64,000 bases of DNA from Xenoacremonium recifei (lineage: Eukaryota; Ascomycota; Sordariomycetes; Hypocreales; Nectriaceae). The notes under the pieces are model-generated. The model was not told the origin of the DNA. It saw only the letters and a list, made by a program, of their open reading frames with translations, and made no database searches. The position numbers and the translations under genes were made by a program. Positions 46,430-58,567 of the stretch are shown in pieces (positions within the stretch are counted from its first letter, which is position 1; every line of letters starts with the position of its first letter). The stretch spans positions 186,001 to 250,000 of the forward strand of contig WOFQ01000014.1 of NCBI GenBank assembly GCA_012184525.1, in the 5' to 3' direction.

Positions 46430-49400
46430 TCTCCTTTAGAGGCGTCAGAACGTCGGCCTTCCCTATGCGTGCCTCGTCACCGCCTATCGGCACTGCGCAG
46501 GTTGTCTTTCTGGCGCTGCACTAATACTGTCAAAGTGTCATTGCGGAATCGGTGTTTCGCACGCTGCATCCCACTGCCATGCCTTTTGGCCTCGCCTCTC
46601 CGTTCGTCAAGTGGTTTCTGTGATAGATTGTGGATGCCGATGGCAGCACCGCCAGCTGGTTCTCGACCAAGTCTCACGGCCTAACGTGGGCCGTGCTCGC
46701 GAGGTTGCACGCACGGGTTTCCTTGTTGCAAATGTTGACGGAGGGAATGTTTTGAGATGATATTTCCTTACAGAGCCAGTTGTGCCACCGACTGGGTCTC
46801 GAATGCACCTCCGAAGCACCCCGTGGATAGGATTGAGAAACCCGCAAAGCGCCCATCTCGCCTCTCATCCCTGGACTTCCTCGTACAGGACGTACATACA
46901 GACATGGACTCCGTGCAGCACCATATCATTTGTTCCGCTGCTCGATTCACATCAGCCGTTGGGTCTCGTATCCCTCGCTCTGCATGTCATGGCTGCGCCC
47001 AAGACACGTCTCCCTCGCTCGCGTCCTCAATAGTTGACGCCTCGCTCCCGGCCGTGGCCTCCCCACCGCCTTCTCGGCGAGACATCTTACTCATCAGCCT
47101 GTGCCCAGCCGGTGACGGGGAACAACTCGGCGCGGAGAGGAGCCCTTGATTCAGCCTGCACGGAGCCTGTCCCTATCTCGTTTGGTGGGGTTGCAGACGG
47201 CTTACCGGCGCCAGAAGTCGGACCTAGAACCTTGTCCAAGCACTTACCACCCTTCCGTCCTCAGCTACTCTGTAAACGACCGCTGATCATCAACCTCTGG
47301 TCGTCATGGCCAAACACCCCCATCGAATCATTGGCAAATAGCGTCAAGTCGGGTAGCTTTCTCTGGCAGCGACCATCAACCACTGAGACAGAATTAAGCA
47401 GGCGTATGACCCAGGGCCATGTCACAGAAAGCTGGCCCAGCCGACATGTTCGTCTGGATGGATCTTCTCTTCCACCCCCTTTACCTCCGATTAGGCTGTC
47501 TCGCCCATCCCGGTATCAATCTCCAAGCTTCAGACGACATGGGCGGCAATTTTCACACGCAGGCGTATGAGCTAAGTTTACGCAGAGTTCCCGGTCAACT
47601 TTGCATCATTGCAACGCTATCCATCCCATTTCGTTACGGCTTGCGTTAAAGACGGGGGCTCCGGATGGGATCGGCATCGAAGCTGGTGAGCGGCTGAGAA
47701 TGCTCTTTTCCGTTCCGAACCGTGTACAGAGTAATGCTTCCGTGCACATCCTGACGAGGCATCGAAGTCCGATTCTCCGTAAGAAATCCACGGTGCTGCA
47801 CATGTCACCACACTTACATCCTCGCCGTGACTCGAACAGAACGCCTCACGCCCCAAGCTGTCATTGAGAAGCCAGGCTCTTACGGCAACTGGTTCAAGAA
47901 GATGCCGAAAAGAGCTCGGTACTTTAAGAATCTCATGACGTTGTGGGGTCTTGCGCAGTACTCCGTACAAACACGCCGCTTTTTACAATCTCCAAGCCTC
48001 AGAAGGCGGGCGCCTTTTCATGCAATATTGGCCTATCATCAAAAGATCTTCCCGGACTAGGCAACAAACCCAGAAAGCGAAAGCTTGCCGAAGTGCTTGT
48101 ACGAGACGGGTGCGAGGTATCCGGGACGAAATGAATCAGCAGATCAATACAAGGTCAAAGTCCGGTCAGCGTGGACTATCGCCCGCGTGCCGGAACGCAA
48201 ATCACACAGCACCACAGTGCACCTTTGAGGAAGAATAGTGTTTCGCTTGGCGCCCCAGTGACTGCACAGGATTTTCTAGGACAAAGTCTCGAGTTTCGGT
48301 GCATCTGCAGAATCCACTCCCACTCGAACCTGCGTAGCCCCCGCAGCACCCATGCAAGTGCTTCTCTCTGTCCGGGGACGGAGGGCTGCCAGGGATCTAA
48401 ATTGGCGACGGTATGACAGGCCACGCTACGCCTTCGCAACGGGGCTTGGAAGCCAACGCTTGAGAGAGTCTAAGATGAGAACGACAGGGATTTGCATGCC
48501 TCGGTGACGCGGGAGTCGCCAAGGAAGACCGGAAGAAGCTGTCGTCGAAGACACGCCCCTTGCGCGACTCTGGACGATCGATGAGACTCCCCCCACTAGG
48601 CTTGGACGACATGCGCCGTACGTATGCTGGTCAGAATTTGAGGATGTTTCCTCATCTCGTTACGGAGCATTCACGGGGATGCAGCACTCAACGAAAAACG
48701 TGACGGTAGGTGTCAAATAGGTCGTGAGGAAGATCGAGTCCCACATCGGGCTGCATCAGTTTTCACTTCAACAACTTGGTATATGCACCGGAACATGCGA
48801 GAAGACCCCTTGAGCTATCATAGCATTCATGGGGAAGCATACATATGCACAAGCGCTGGTTGCTGACCAGGACATGCAACGGGTCGATGCCTCATCGCCT
48901 CAATGGATTGGTCCGGACATGATCAGACCCTGAAGTGCTGGGTCCGGTACCAGGCACCTTGGGTCTGGATATGCATGGCCACCCCTGCTTCCTCACGCTA
49001 GACTATGTGGGCGCCCGCCCTGCAAAACCACTGCCATGGGTCGGTCAGGGAGCACTATTTGAGATTTCGTCCTCGTGCAGGTGCAAGGTCTGTTGGCGTT
49101 TGGCATTGGGGACATGTGAGGATGCCGGGGTGCGACAGTCGCCGTCTGCGGCATGATATTGGGCGTCGGGTCTATGCAAGATTCTTCGAAACCCATGCTA
49201 CGCCGCGACGCCAGGATTCCCGCTGACCCCCGGCATCACAACCATAGGCTTGACACCATCGGCCCAAGAGGGCGCATACTTTATTGGTAGTCCGTCCGTC
49301 GGCAGCACGAGGCCGTAATCATGCTATTGCCTCGGAACAGAAAGTCGAGAGAGATTCAACATACGCAGAGGGAGAGTGTTTGCACATAATACAACCCTCA

Positions 49401-50410
49401 GATGGGGCGGGTCGGTAAACTCCATCTGAACCCCTTCCCGCCGCATATCCCAGCATCCACCTCTCGATCATGATCAGGCCGACAACCACCCCCACATCTT
49501 GACTTTGATCACTGACGGGATGTCTGAATGGGCCGCTGGAGAGTCAACGTGCCTCTCACCTCTACGTACCCTGCACAGTGGATCATCTGCTCGTGCCGCC
49601 GCGGAATGGGAGGGGGGGCCTTGACGGTTTCCTGCCTGGCATGTACGGAGTAGCTGGGGGCACCTTTGCATGCCATTGGCATCGACTCCTCGACAGCAGC
49701 CGAGCTTTTTTGCTTTTTATTGCTCCCTTGAGCCACTCTGATTGGCCGCGGGATAGGCAATCTCTCGAGACTGGGCCTCCAACATGGTCCCTCACCGACG
49801 GAGGACGGACCCAGCATCAGGCTCAGGCCCTAAGAATGCTAAAAGGTTTCGGATTGGCCTCGCGCGGACACGGGAGCCAAGAAGCCTAATGGCAAAACAC
49901 GACTCAGGCGTCAGGTCCCCCCAGGTACCTTGGGTCTTGGGCGGCACCATTGCTCGCCATTCCCGAAGTATCCTAGACGGCGGCCATGGTCTTAACCCTT
50001 TTGATGCATCAATGCATCCATCCATCAACTTGCAAAGAGTGCCGCGTAACGAAACCGTTTACGAGTCTGCTCGTATGTAGGCCGATATTGAGCTGGCCGC
50101 CACTCCTCGAAGGTGTCATGTGCAGATGGTGCAGTCACGCAAGACAAGTCGTCGGCCCCGATTCGCGTGGTTTGATGCAGCTCGTAGCCACAACCGGGGT
50201 GCCTATCTGCGTGCAACTCGCCAGACAGCCACCGTCCAGGGCGATGCATCACATTGGTGGCGCTGATGAGGTGTGCAAGAGTGACAAGGACTGTCAGAGA
50301 CAAGCTGGACGCAGGACGGTCGGCTCCGTGCAAGATGGGGGTCGCGCGGTGGCTCCGCCTGAGACATTTTGGCTGGCTCGGACGATCACAAACTGCACAG
50401 GAGGAGCGTG

Positions 50411-50430
50411 CCTGGCCTGGCCTGGCCTGG
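50411..50430. repeat. 4 x CCTGG tandem repeat
   Basis: Four perfect 5-bp copies followed by an imperfect one. No function evident. Confidence 0.8.
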
Positions 50431-51500
50431 TCTGGCAAGCAACAAGCAAGCCAGCAAGCTCCCTTCTGCGTCGTCGTAGCGTCGTCGGCTTGACGAGCAA
50501 TTAAGATGGATCATGGAGCAACCTGAGCGGACGGTCAACAGTCTCCAGAAGCGCCGCCGCTCCTCCGCCCGATGCTCCATACCGATCGGAACCTCCAGGG
50601 CGGGCCAGAATTCAGCCACATCCAAGATGCCGCGAGGCCTGGACCGCCGTGTCCGCGACGATCCACTGCTTGGAAGACGCCCTCTGCTAATCTCACCTGG
50701 TTTGGGATGGTCACGTCGAGCCTCTGACTGGGCACCTCCGCAGCAGGGGCCGCTGGAGCGACGCCTCCCCCTGCACACCCCCTATTCCATCATTTGCATG
50801 TCTTTTTTTGGGGCTCATTCTTTTCGAGATGCAAGTTCCTGGGGGCCTTCTCGGGGCGGAATCCTGACAATCCCAGCGTCATCATTATCGAAGGGGCATT
50901 GTTCGACCCGCTTACGAGCTTTGCCAACGCCTATACTCGCCGGGCTCAGCGTTGCGCGGCGAGTCAACAACTTGCAAGACCTTGCTCGAACCAGTACTCA
51001 AGAGGCAGGCTAGTAACAGGTCAAAGCAATTCAGTTGGCCTCCCTGGCGCTGAACGATCCGGAGTGGTCTTGGGAGCCGTGCAAGTGTTGTCTCTGTTTC
51101 GCCGATGGAACTCCTCCCTGTCGAGGATTAGGCCAATCGACCAGTCACTCGTCTCCTTGGGGCGGATTGGTCTCGACTCCTCCTGCTTGTCTCCTCGTTC
51201 TCTCAATGCCGGACCAGCCTTAATCCCTTCCCGAGCTTTTCCCCGCTCTTCCTCGCCTCAGCTGATGTTGTACCGTTGCCGAAGGATGGCCGTTTCTTCT
51301 TCCCGTTTCTCACTCGCCCGCAGGCCCTGTCCCGTCTGTTGTTGGGCAAACCGATTCGTCTTTCAGCCAGCCCGTCCCGCGGTCAACTTGCCATTGCAAT
51401 CCCGCGCCAGCACCAACGCCAGCCAGCCCCTTTCCAAGGGACCCTCATTAGAGTTGTCTCGACTTGTCGCCCACGCAAGCTTCAGCATCTGACGACCCCA

Positions 51501-51518
51501 TCATGCTCATGCTCATGC
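51501..51518. repeat. 3 x TCATGC tandem repeat
   Basis: Three perfect hexamer copies in non-coding DNA. Confidence 0.75.
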
Positions 51519-52384
51519 TCCTCCACCGCCTCGCTCGTGTCCCGTCACATCGACGTCGATCCCGCAGGTGGGATTCGTTGACTGAACAGGCAGCCGAAGG
51601 CAGGCAATCTGCCGTAGTCGTTCATCTAGTAGAATGACACCCACGCCGACACCCTCCGCGCGTTGTCGTCTTGGGCCCTTGGCCTCGGATACCGCTCAGC
51701 CTGCGTGCTGTACGCCGGTGGCTGCTGCTACCAGTGAGGAGGGGGGAAGGGGGCGACATGCTCACTAGTCTCCTGCATGCATGTCGGCTTGGACACGCAC
51801 GCGTGGTAAGTGTCTTGGTCTTGCAGCTCTGCCTGAGTTATTCATGCAAGCGTCCACATTTCGTATGTTGCTGCGGCACCAATACCAGGCGTCTGCTGGT
51901 CTGGTCACCATACAGCAGGATGGAAAGAACCGATAAGTCAAAGCGTGTGCATCAGAAAGTCATCCGCTCCTTGGCTCTAGCCCGTTGACTGTTGGTCGCT
52001 GGCACGCCTCCCCACCCCCTCCTGTCACGGTCTCACGCCCATGTGAGCGAACATTTGGACATTGCTGAGGTTTATTGCCATTTCACCGCCTATTCCCCCT
52101 CTCCCCACCACCACCAATCCCTTGTCCCAGGATCACGCTTTCATCAGTCACTGACAAGCCCGGAATCTGGCTTGGAGTTCGCCCGCGGCCCATTGCCCTT
52201 TTGTCTTGGCCCGAATGCACCCTTGGATTCCAACTGTCCTGGCCATGCCGTCCTCGTTTGGCCCACCCCTTCGCCCCTCCTCGCCGAAGGCATCAGATGT
52301 AGCCAGGATCGTCGATGAGATGAGCATCCTACCCAGCTAGATTGTTAGGGGCTCACCCTCTCGACGACGTCCTAGGGGCTGTGT

Positions 52385-53863
52385 TTAGGTGCAACCTGCT
52401 TCAACGGTCCAACTCGAACCCCCCCTTGGAGGCGACCCTGTCATATCGATCCCAAGCCCAGCGAAACCCTCACGCTGCACCTTGAGAGTGGCCAGATGGA
52501 CGGCAAAATTCGCCTTTTGACCGACGCTCCAGTCTCGGTCATGACATAGGAGGCCGTACAGCATTCCTGCTATGAAGGTATCACCCGCTCCTACAGGACT
52601 ACACCCCTCGGGTAATGGCTCGTTAGTTCTTGCACGTCTCGATGCAGTCCCTGGGCCCGAGCGCGCCATGTATACCCGGACCACGCTCTTTGATGCAGGC
52701 GACCTGATTGAGGGCGAAAACGTACTCTACGACGGAAATGCCTCCCTCCGAGGCGGTCTTGACCGGACAACGAAAACACTCGCCTGCGGGCCGAGACAGC
52801 ACAGCAGCTCCATCTGCACCCCACGTACACAAAGCCAGTGATCTATATTATGTATGCAGTGTCAGTGTCAGCGTCCGTTCCATGACGGTGTAAGCCCCGG
52901 GAGGAAACCAATATGGATGGAGGGCGGGCGGCTCGATCTTACGCCTTGTGATGCGCCTCGTTCTGCAGGCAGGCCTCGGGAGACGTATGTCCACGGTTCT
53001 GTTCTTTCAGGATCAGGTCCTGTGACTTGCGCAAGGGGGATCGTCTATGATACGTACCTCGGCCCAACTTTTGGAGTAGAAGACGACGTCGGCTTCTGCG
53101 GCCAGCTCGGGAAGACCTGGACGGGCGGGCTTCTCTACTTCGATACTAACCTGTGCCATGGGCAATACCTCGCGCAAGAGGCGGATGCAGTCGAGGGTTG
53201 TGTCGGGGATGCGGCCCTTTGCATGAGATGAGATGTTAGCTTACAGCAGCCGTACGCGAGGGGGCGTGCATGTCTCTGTCCATTGGTACTGCTCTCTCTT
53301 GTCTCTGTCCCGTCTCTCCCTCGCGTTGCCATGCCGCTGCAGGTGAGAAACACACACCTCAAAGTGCCACCACGTCTGTTGGTCAGGGGTGAAGCTGCGC
53401 ACCACGGTCTCGAACTCGGCGACCGTCATCTCGGGCAGATCATTGTAATTGACGAGGGTACGGCTCCCGCTGGCCATGCTCCGGATGATGTAGCTGCTGG
53501 CCGCCTGCTCGTGCGCCTCGCGGTGCAGGCAGTGACGAAAGTCGACCCTAGTCTGCTGGCCGAAGGATGCAAAAATGCGTCGCGTGGCTTGCGATGCCTT
53601 GCCGGGGAGGCATGAGACGAGATATGGCTGGACGACGGGATCGGACGCGGTAAGTAGCTGCTCCAGCACTTCGAGCGTGTTCGGACAGTTCCCTCCGCGA
53701 CGGATTGTGAGGCTCGAGGCGCGGAGCTTGGAGTCTTCTTCGGGGAAATGAGGCACGCTGTGGGCAGTGTAAGTGAGTGTGTGGTTGACGTGTAAGTGAG
53801 GTGCGAGACGTCCCTGAGGATGGTGTCTAGATAGCACGCTCCGACCACGATGAGGTGCTTCAT
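52385..53863 (-). CDS. PfkB-family sugar kinase, ketohexokinase-like, with a GG splice donor
   Basis: Six exons restore the whole family: 53814-53863, 53358-53757, 53058-53216, 52943-52998, 52726-52842 and 52385-52598, 331 residues. The start MKHLIVVGACYLDTIL joins SVPHFPEEDSKLR; then come GGNCPNTLEV, WWHFEGRIPD, VVFYSKSWAE, LCTWGADGA, and the ATP/catalytic motif VVDPVGAGDTFIAG, whose Asp is the base. The DPVGAGD junction forms only after removing a 127-nt intron with a CTAAC branch. Introns 2-5 have GT-AG ends, but the first intron begins GGACGT instead of GTACGT, and no other donor keeps frame. The enzyme would phosphorylate a ketose or similar sugar in the cytosol. Whether it is functional depends on that donor. 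Confidence 0.75.
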
Positions 53864-55075
53864 GGTGAGTATTCTCTCGTGTCTGCTTGTCGGTAAGTGT
53901 GTGTCAGTAACCGCCTTACCTTATCCAACATCCTATGACATGGGCTAGTCGGTTGATGATGCTGGCCTAGTGTTGGAGATAGAGGGTGGGCAGTTGATTG
54001 AGGTTATCCAGGCCGGTGATTTATTTCGCCGGATTGCGAAGGGGCGGGCTGCCACTTACATCAGTCGATGCCGTAGCCAGGTAGTGTATCTATATCGACA
54101 TGTGCTGCGCGTGCCGGTGATGCTGTATTCTGTACATGCTGTCACGCTGGGGTGGGAGTTTTGGGGGTGTTAACATGCATTTTCCCAGCTCCGGTGCGTG
54201 TCAGCAGCTCGCTGTCTGGTTCACGATTTCAGTCAAGAACAAATCATCGATTTCAGCAAGCAAAGTGCTACCATATACGGTTATTAGGTTCACAAAAATG
54301 AGGTCCTATAGTCAACGGATGTGGATTGACACCTAATTTCCCCCAATATCATAGAAGCAGACGACGTGGTCAGCCGTTGAGCGGGCAGTCAGTCCTTCTC
54401 GTTCCACAGTCTAGTATAGGGTAGGCGATCGTGGTTGCCGTATTCCGTCATGTAAAAGAATCCCCCCTTTGATCCGAGTTCCAAGACTGGGAATGATCGA
54501 TTTATTCGGGGGCAATCCTTCAGGTTGTAAAGGGCCATCCTTTTCTCTGTGTCTCCTGTTTTTCTTGGTATCCTATGGTCGTGTTGCGCCCTGGAATGCC
54601 CGTAGTATGAATGTGAAGCCAAGACTCAGTCTTCCCAAACCCCGCCTCGCAAAAGCTCGGCCATAGACGCCGAGATACAGTTTCTATTCGCGCAACGATG
54701 ATCTGACATTTGATCAAGCATCGTTGCTGCATCGTGAAGTAATCACTCATAGACACTCCCCTTGCTCCGTATGGCGTTGATAACCGTGCCAGTCTCAGCA
54801 GAAGATGCACATGACCAGATGAATCAGCCATTCCCTCGAAGCATCTGACCACTTATAAGCCGTCTCACCATGGCGGTACGTACCGGCTATTAGTGGAAGG
54901 ACCGCCGAGCTCAGCTGCCTTGCGCCTGCCCCGCCATCTAAGATCAAAACCCACCCACCTTGACCAACGTCATTCTCTCGAGACCTCTGGAATAGCGCCT
55001 AAGCTCTTTCATCCCTTCCCTTCCCATCAATGCTGGTTCTCTGAAAGCATTGCGGAAGAACAGCCTCACCGAAAC
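53864..55075. promoter_or_regulatory. divergent promoter region, PfkB gene and NAD kinase
   Basis: About 1.2 kb between divergent starts. No gene supported. The frame of the NAD kinase first exon is open back to about 54893, but without a better start than 55076. Confidence 0.45.
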
Positions 55076-56932
55076 ATGGGTGACCGGCATGCGAAACACA
55101 TTACCTTTGAAGATGGCTCTTCCGACGGCAGCGGCGACGATGATTGCAACCCCGTCGAGGTACGATTCCCAAGCTAAAGCTACTGCCAACCACAAGCTCC
55201 AATCTGACATCCCGTGATCTGTATATAGGTCGTCTTCGATCCCGGCAACCCCTATCGTCGCAAGAGCTCTATGGTAGCACACGAATCCCATGCACCGCTC
55301 GTCCGTCAGCCTACTCGGCGCAATGAGTGTCTTGTCCACCAGTTCCTCGACAGCCAGCGCCGCGCCCGCTCGGCTGCGAGCTCCAGCGAGCCCGACTCGG
55401 AGCAGTCTGCGAGTCAGTCGACGTACCCAAGTATTAGCAGCCCGAGCCCCATCGACGAAAATTCGGACATCACGGGCAAGAACAAGAGCGATGACTTGAT
55501 CGTGGACCCCAAAGCGTGTCGCGCTGTTGTCGACCAGGGCAGCTTGGAGAGCAACGGCGTGGGCCAGGTCGACCAGCAGTCATGGACGCAGCAAATGACC
55601 AAGAGCATGTCCGAGCTGGACATGTCTGATTACGAGGACGTCCGCAGTCGCCTACTCACCAAGAAGCAGTTGAGTGAGATGGCGTGGGGCGTTCGGGAGC
55701 TGAGTCGTCGTCTGAGCAGCATGCGCATTCGATTTCGAGTCAAAAACATCTTCATCCTAACCAAAATCTATGACAAAGAGCTTATCCCAAAAGCACGAGA
55801 ACTTACGCACTGGCTCCTACACCCTGACCGGGAAGTCAGATATACAGTCTACATACAAGACAAGCTGGAAAAAGAAAAGAAGTTTGACGTTGACGGCTTG
55901 ATTAACGAGGTCGGAAAGGGATTTGCAGCACAAAACAACATGGACGAACAGGCTGCGCGTGAGTCGGTTCGGAAGAGGTTGAAGTATTGGAACGAGGACA
56001 TGTGCCGCACACGGCCGCATACCTTTGACTTTGTCATCACGCTCGGTGGCGATGGCACCGTGCTCTACGCCAGCTGGCTGTTCCAGCGCATTGTACCCCC
56101 AGTGCTGAGCTTTGCGTTGGGAAGCTTGGGATTCTTGACCAAGTTCGACTTTGAAGATTATCGCGACACCCTCGTAACAGCATTCACAAAGGGCGTCACG
56201 GTAAGCCTGCGGTTGCGGTTTGAAGGAACGGTTATGCGGAGTCAACCACGGAAGAGGGTGGAGAATGGGACAGTTTCTGGAGATAGCGAGGAGGATGGCG
56301 ATGGCCCCCGGGATCTCGTAGAGGAGCTGATTGGCGAGGAGAGAGATGACGAGCATACGCATCGACCAGATGGCACGTATGAGATTTTGAATGAGGTGGT
56401 GGTGGATCGCGGTCCTAATCCGAGTGAGTCCCTGCTTGACGGTTCATACTCGCTGCGATGGGGTGCTGATCAACACAAACGAACAGCCATGTCATACACC
56501 GAAGTCTTTGGCGACGACGAGCACTTCACCTCAGTCCTCGCCGACGGCATCTGCGTGTCAACACCCACGGGCTCAACGGCCTACAACCTCGCTGCGGGAG
56601 GCTCGCTGTGCCATCCCGAGAACCCCGTGATGCTGGTGACGTCCATCTGCGCCCACACGCTGTCCTTCCGGCCCATCATCCTGCCCGACACCATCGTGCT
56701 GCGTGTTGGCGTGCCCTATGATGCGCGCACGTCGTCGTGGGCCAGCTTCGACGGGCGCGAGCGCATCGAGCTGCGGCCCGGCGACTACGTGACCATCAGC
56801 GCGAGTCGGTTCCCGTTTGCGACGGTGCAGGCGGAGGGGCGGCGCAGCGAGGACTGGGTGAACAGCATCAGCGGGAAGCTGGGGTGGAATACGCGGCAGA
56901 AGCAAAAGGCTTTCAAGGAGTGGGATAAGTGA
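55076..56932 (+). CDS. utr1: NAD kinase (ATP-NAD kinase, Utr1-like)
   Basis: Exons are 55076-55159, 55229-56423 and 56487-56932, 574 residues. After a disordered Ser/Asp-rich N-terminus, the catalytic region starts near residue 190. Motifs are LGGDGTVLYASWLF at about 300, SLGFLTKFDFEDY, LNEVVVDRGPNP, the Gly-rich TPTGSTAYNLAAGGSL and H-T-L-S-F-R-P-I-I-L-P. The Asp of GGDGT is the catalytic base. It phosphorylates NAD to NADP, setting the cytosolic NADPH supply. No mitochondrial presequence is seen, so it is closer to Utr1 than to Pos5. The second intron, 63 nt, has no in-frame stop and lies between the NE motif and the Gly-rich loop. With kynurenine formamidase this is the second NAD-related gene in the window, but they are 50 kb apart. 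Confidence 0.94.
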
Positions 56933-57453
56933 GAGATTCTTGTGCATTATATAGGCGGGACATTCTCTGGAGTTTTGGGACCATGGTTAATGAGGGCAAG
57001 ATTAGGTACCTAGATGTGGGATTTTGACAAATACGGCGGCGTTTGTGCTGGGAAAGGAAGCCAGAGACGGCCTGGTAAATCAATGTAAGAGAAGAACTGT
57101 GATAATAAAAAGTCTCTGTGAGGACCTTCTAAGTCGTTGTCAATTTCGTGATTGCTGGTAGAAGTCTATGGATGCTGTATAAACAGCTGAACCTCGGACA
57201 CAATCCTTCTTGGTACCTTTGAATGAGGACTGTCCAATATCCCACGTCTTAGCAGTTTTAGAACTCGACTCTTGCTCCATTCAATTGGCCATATGGGGGA
57301 AATTGGGAGCATCACATAGCTTACATGGATGCTCCGCGTAGCTTTCTCACACCTCGCCCCGCCCACCAGAAAACGCCCATCCTCCACCATCATCTCATCT
57401 CACCAACCTCACCACCACAACCACAACCACCCTCCGCCCAATCGCCCTTCAAA
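56933..57453. other. NAD kinase 3' flank and EXPERA gene promoter
   Basis: 521 bp between tandem plus-strand genes. AT-rich near 57050-57130. A CCACAA/CCACCA-rich leader (57380-57450) precedes the next start. No gene seen. Confidence 0.5.
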
Positions 57454-58288
57454 ATGTCCTCATCCTCCCTGCCGCCCGACCTCTTCGACACCACCACGCT
57501 CCTCTCCCTCGCCCTCACCGTCCTCCTGGTCCTCATCGCCCTGCTGGTCGCGCGCCTGGCCCTCCCGCCCTCCGCCACCGCCACGCTGCGCTTCCTCTTC
57601 GTGTGGCACTTTGCCGACGCGCTGTGCCACTTCCTGCTGGAGGGCAGCTTTCTGTACCATTGCTTCTTCTCGTGGGTGCCTGCGGGCGACGGGTTGGGCG
57701 CCGTGGTGCCGACGCCGGAGGGGTATTTGGGGACGGAGGGGAGGGTGTATGGCGCGCAGAGCGGGGAGGGCGCGTTTGCGGCGCTGTGGATGGTTTATGC
57801 GAGGGCGGATAGGAGGTGGGCGGGTGTTGATCTTGTGAGTGCAATTGGCCTTGCAGACTGAATATTGGGCTTCAATGGGAGTCGATATGCTGACAGAGTG
57901 TGTATAGGGCGTGGTCAGTCTTGAGCTGTTGACTGTCTTCTTCGATGGGCCCTTGGCGGTGTATATCTGCTACTGTCTCGCTAAGCGGGATCCTAAGGTC
58001 AGCATCTGGATGATTATCCTGGCGACCTGCGAGCTCTATGGAGGTATGTCTTCGGTTCACGTGTTGCTGAGATTGTTGGTTGTTAACTTGGTGGCAGGCT
58101 TCATGACTTTCTGCCCGGAGTGGCTCACGGGCAATGCAAACCTCGACACGAGCAACTTCATGTACCTTTGGGTATACCTGGTTTTCTTCAACACTCTTTG
58201 GGTTTGGATCCCGCTGTGGATCATTTGGTATTCCGTGCGTGACATTGGAAATGCCTTGACAGTAAGACAGGCGAAGAAAGATCTGTAA
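57454..58288 (+). CDS. EXPERA/emopamil-binding protein-like membrane protein
   Basis: Exons are 57454-57834, 57908-58043 and 58098-58288, 235 residues, close to the roughly 230 of vertebrate EBP. Start is the ATG after CAAA at 57454; an in-frame ATG at 57325 gives only leader-like His/Pro sequence. Features are a first hydrophobic helix, FVWHFADALCHFLLEGSFLYH (with the active-site-like His and Glu), W-M-V-Y-A-R-A-D-R-R-W, S-L-E-L-L-T-V-F-F-D-G-P and ELYGGFMTFCPEWLTG. Four or five membrane helices are visible, and the tail is basic. EBP isomerises delta8 to delta7 sterols in the ER in animals and plants; fungi normally use unrelated Erg2, so the substrate here is open. Confidence 0.88.
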
Positions 58289-58567
58289 TATCTGTGGAGG
58301 CCCCGCCAGTATTTGTAATAAGATTTCCAACACATCACAACTTGCTTGTTCACAGGAAAGAATCACGGCGTTTTAGAGTCAAACTCAGCAAGTCTTGAAT
58401 GGGTATAACTCTGTTGATTCGAGGGGCTACATATGTAGGGTATCTGAGCAAGTCGTCACAGCGACTGCTATTCCTCCGTCATTCCAATCATAAACCCATG
58501 GCGTGAACCATCATCCCACTGTCATCCTCACTCTCAAGCGGTCGAGGGGTAATCATTGTCGAGCAGC

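Larger units (their letters stand above)
41328..52384. other. 11-kb interval without a supportable gene
   Basis: The interval lies upstream of the acidic-protein gene and downstream of the PfkB gene (both minus strand). Base composition is close to the rest of the window, so it is not RIP-degraded AT-rich DNA. Open frames reach about 230 codons but have no domains, no splice logic and odd residue usage (many Arg, Ser, Pro, Cys). I find no transposase, reverse transcriptase, LTR or tRNA. It contains small microsatellites, a 12-bp inverted repeat, and a cluster of TACGGAG/CTCCGTA motifs. It could be an extended promoter or carry long non-coding transcripts. Confidence 0.55.

Noticed and set aside
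45689..47570. Several 90-190-codon frames that could be one gene
   Set aside because: They do not join through good splice sites into any protein-like sequence, and composition is random-like.
50794..51492. 232-codon open frame, the longest in the empty interval
   Set aside because: Ser/Arg/Pro-rich without motifs, and both strands are open over the same bases, which points to chance.
53241..53837. PfkB gene starting inside the abnormal intron
   Set aside because: That frame has no ATG upstream of VPHFPEED, only GTG, and would lose the first conserved strand of the kinase.
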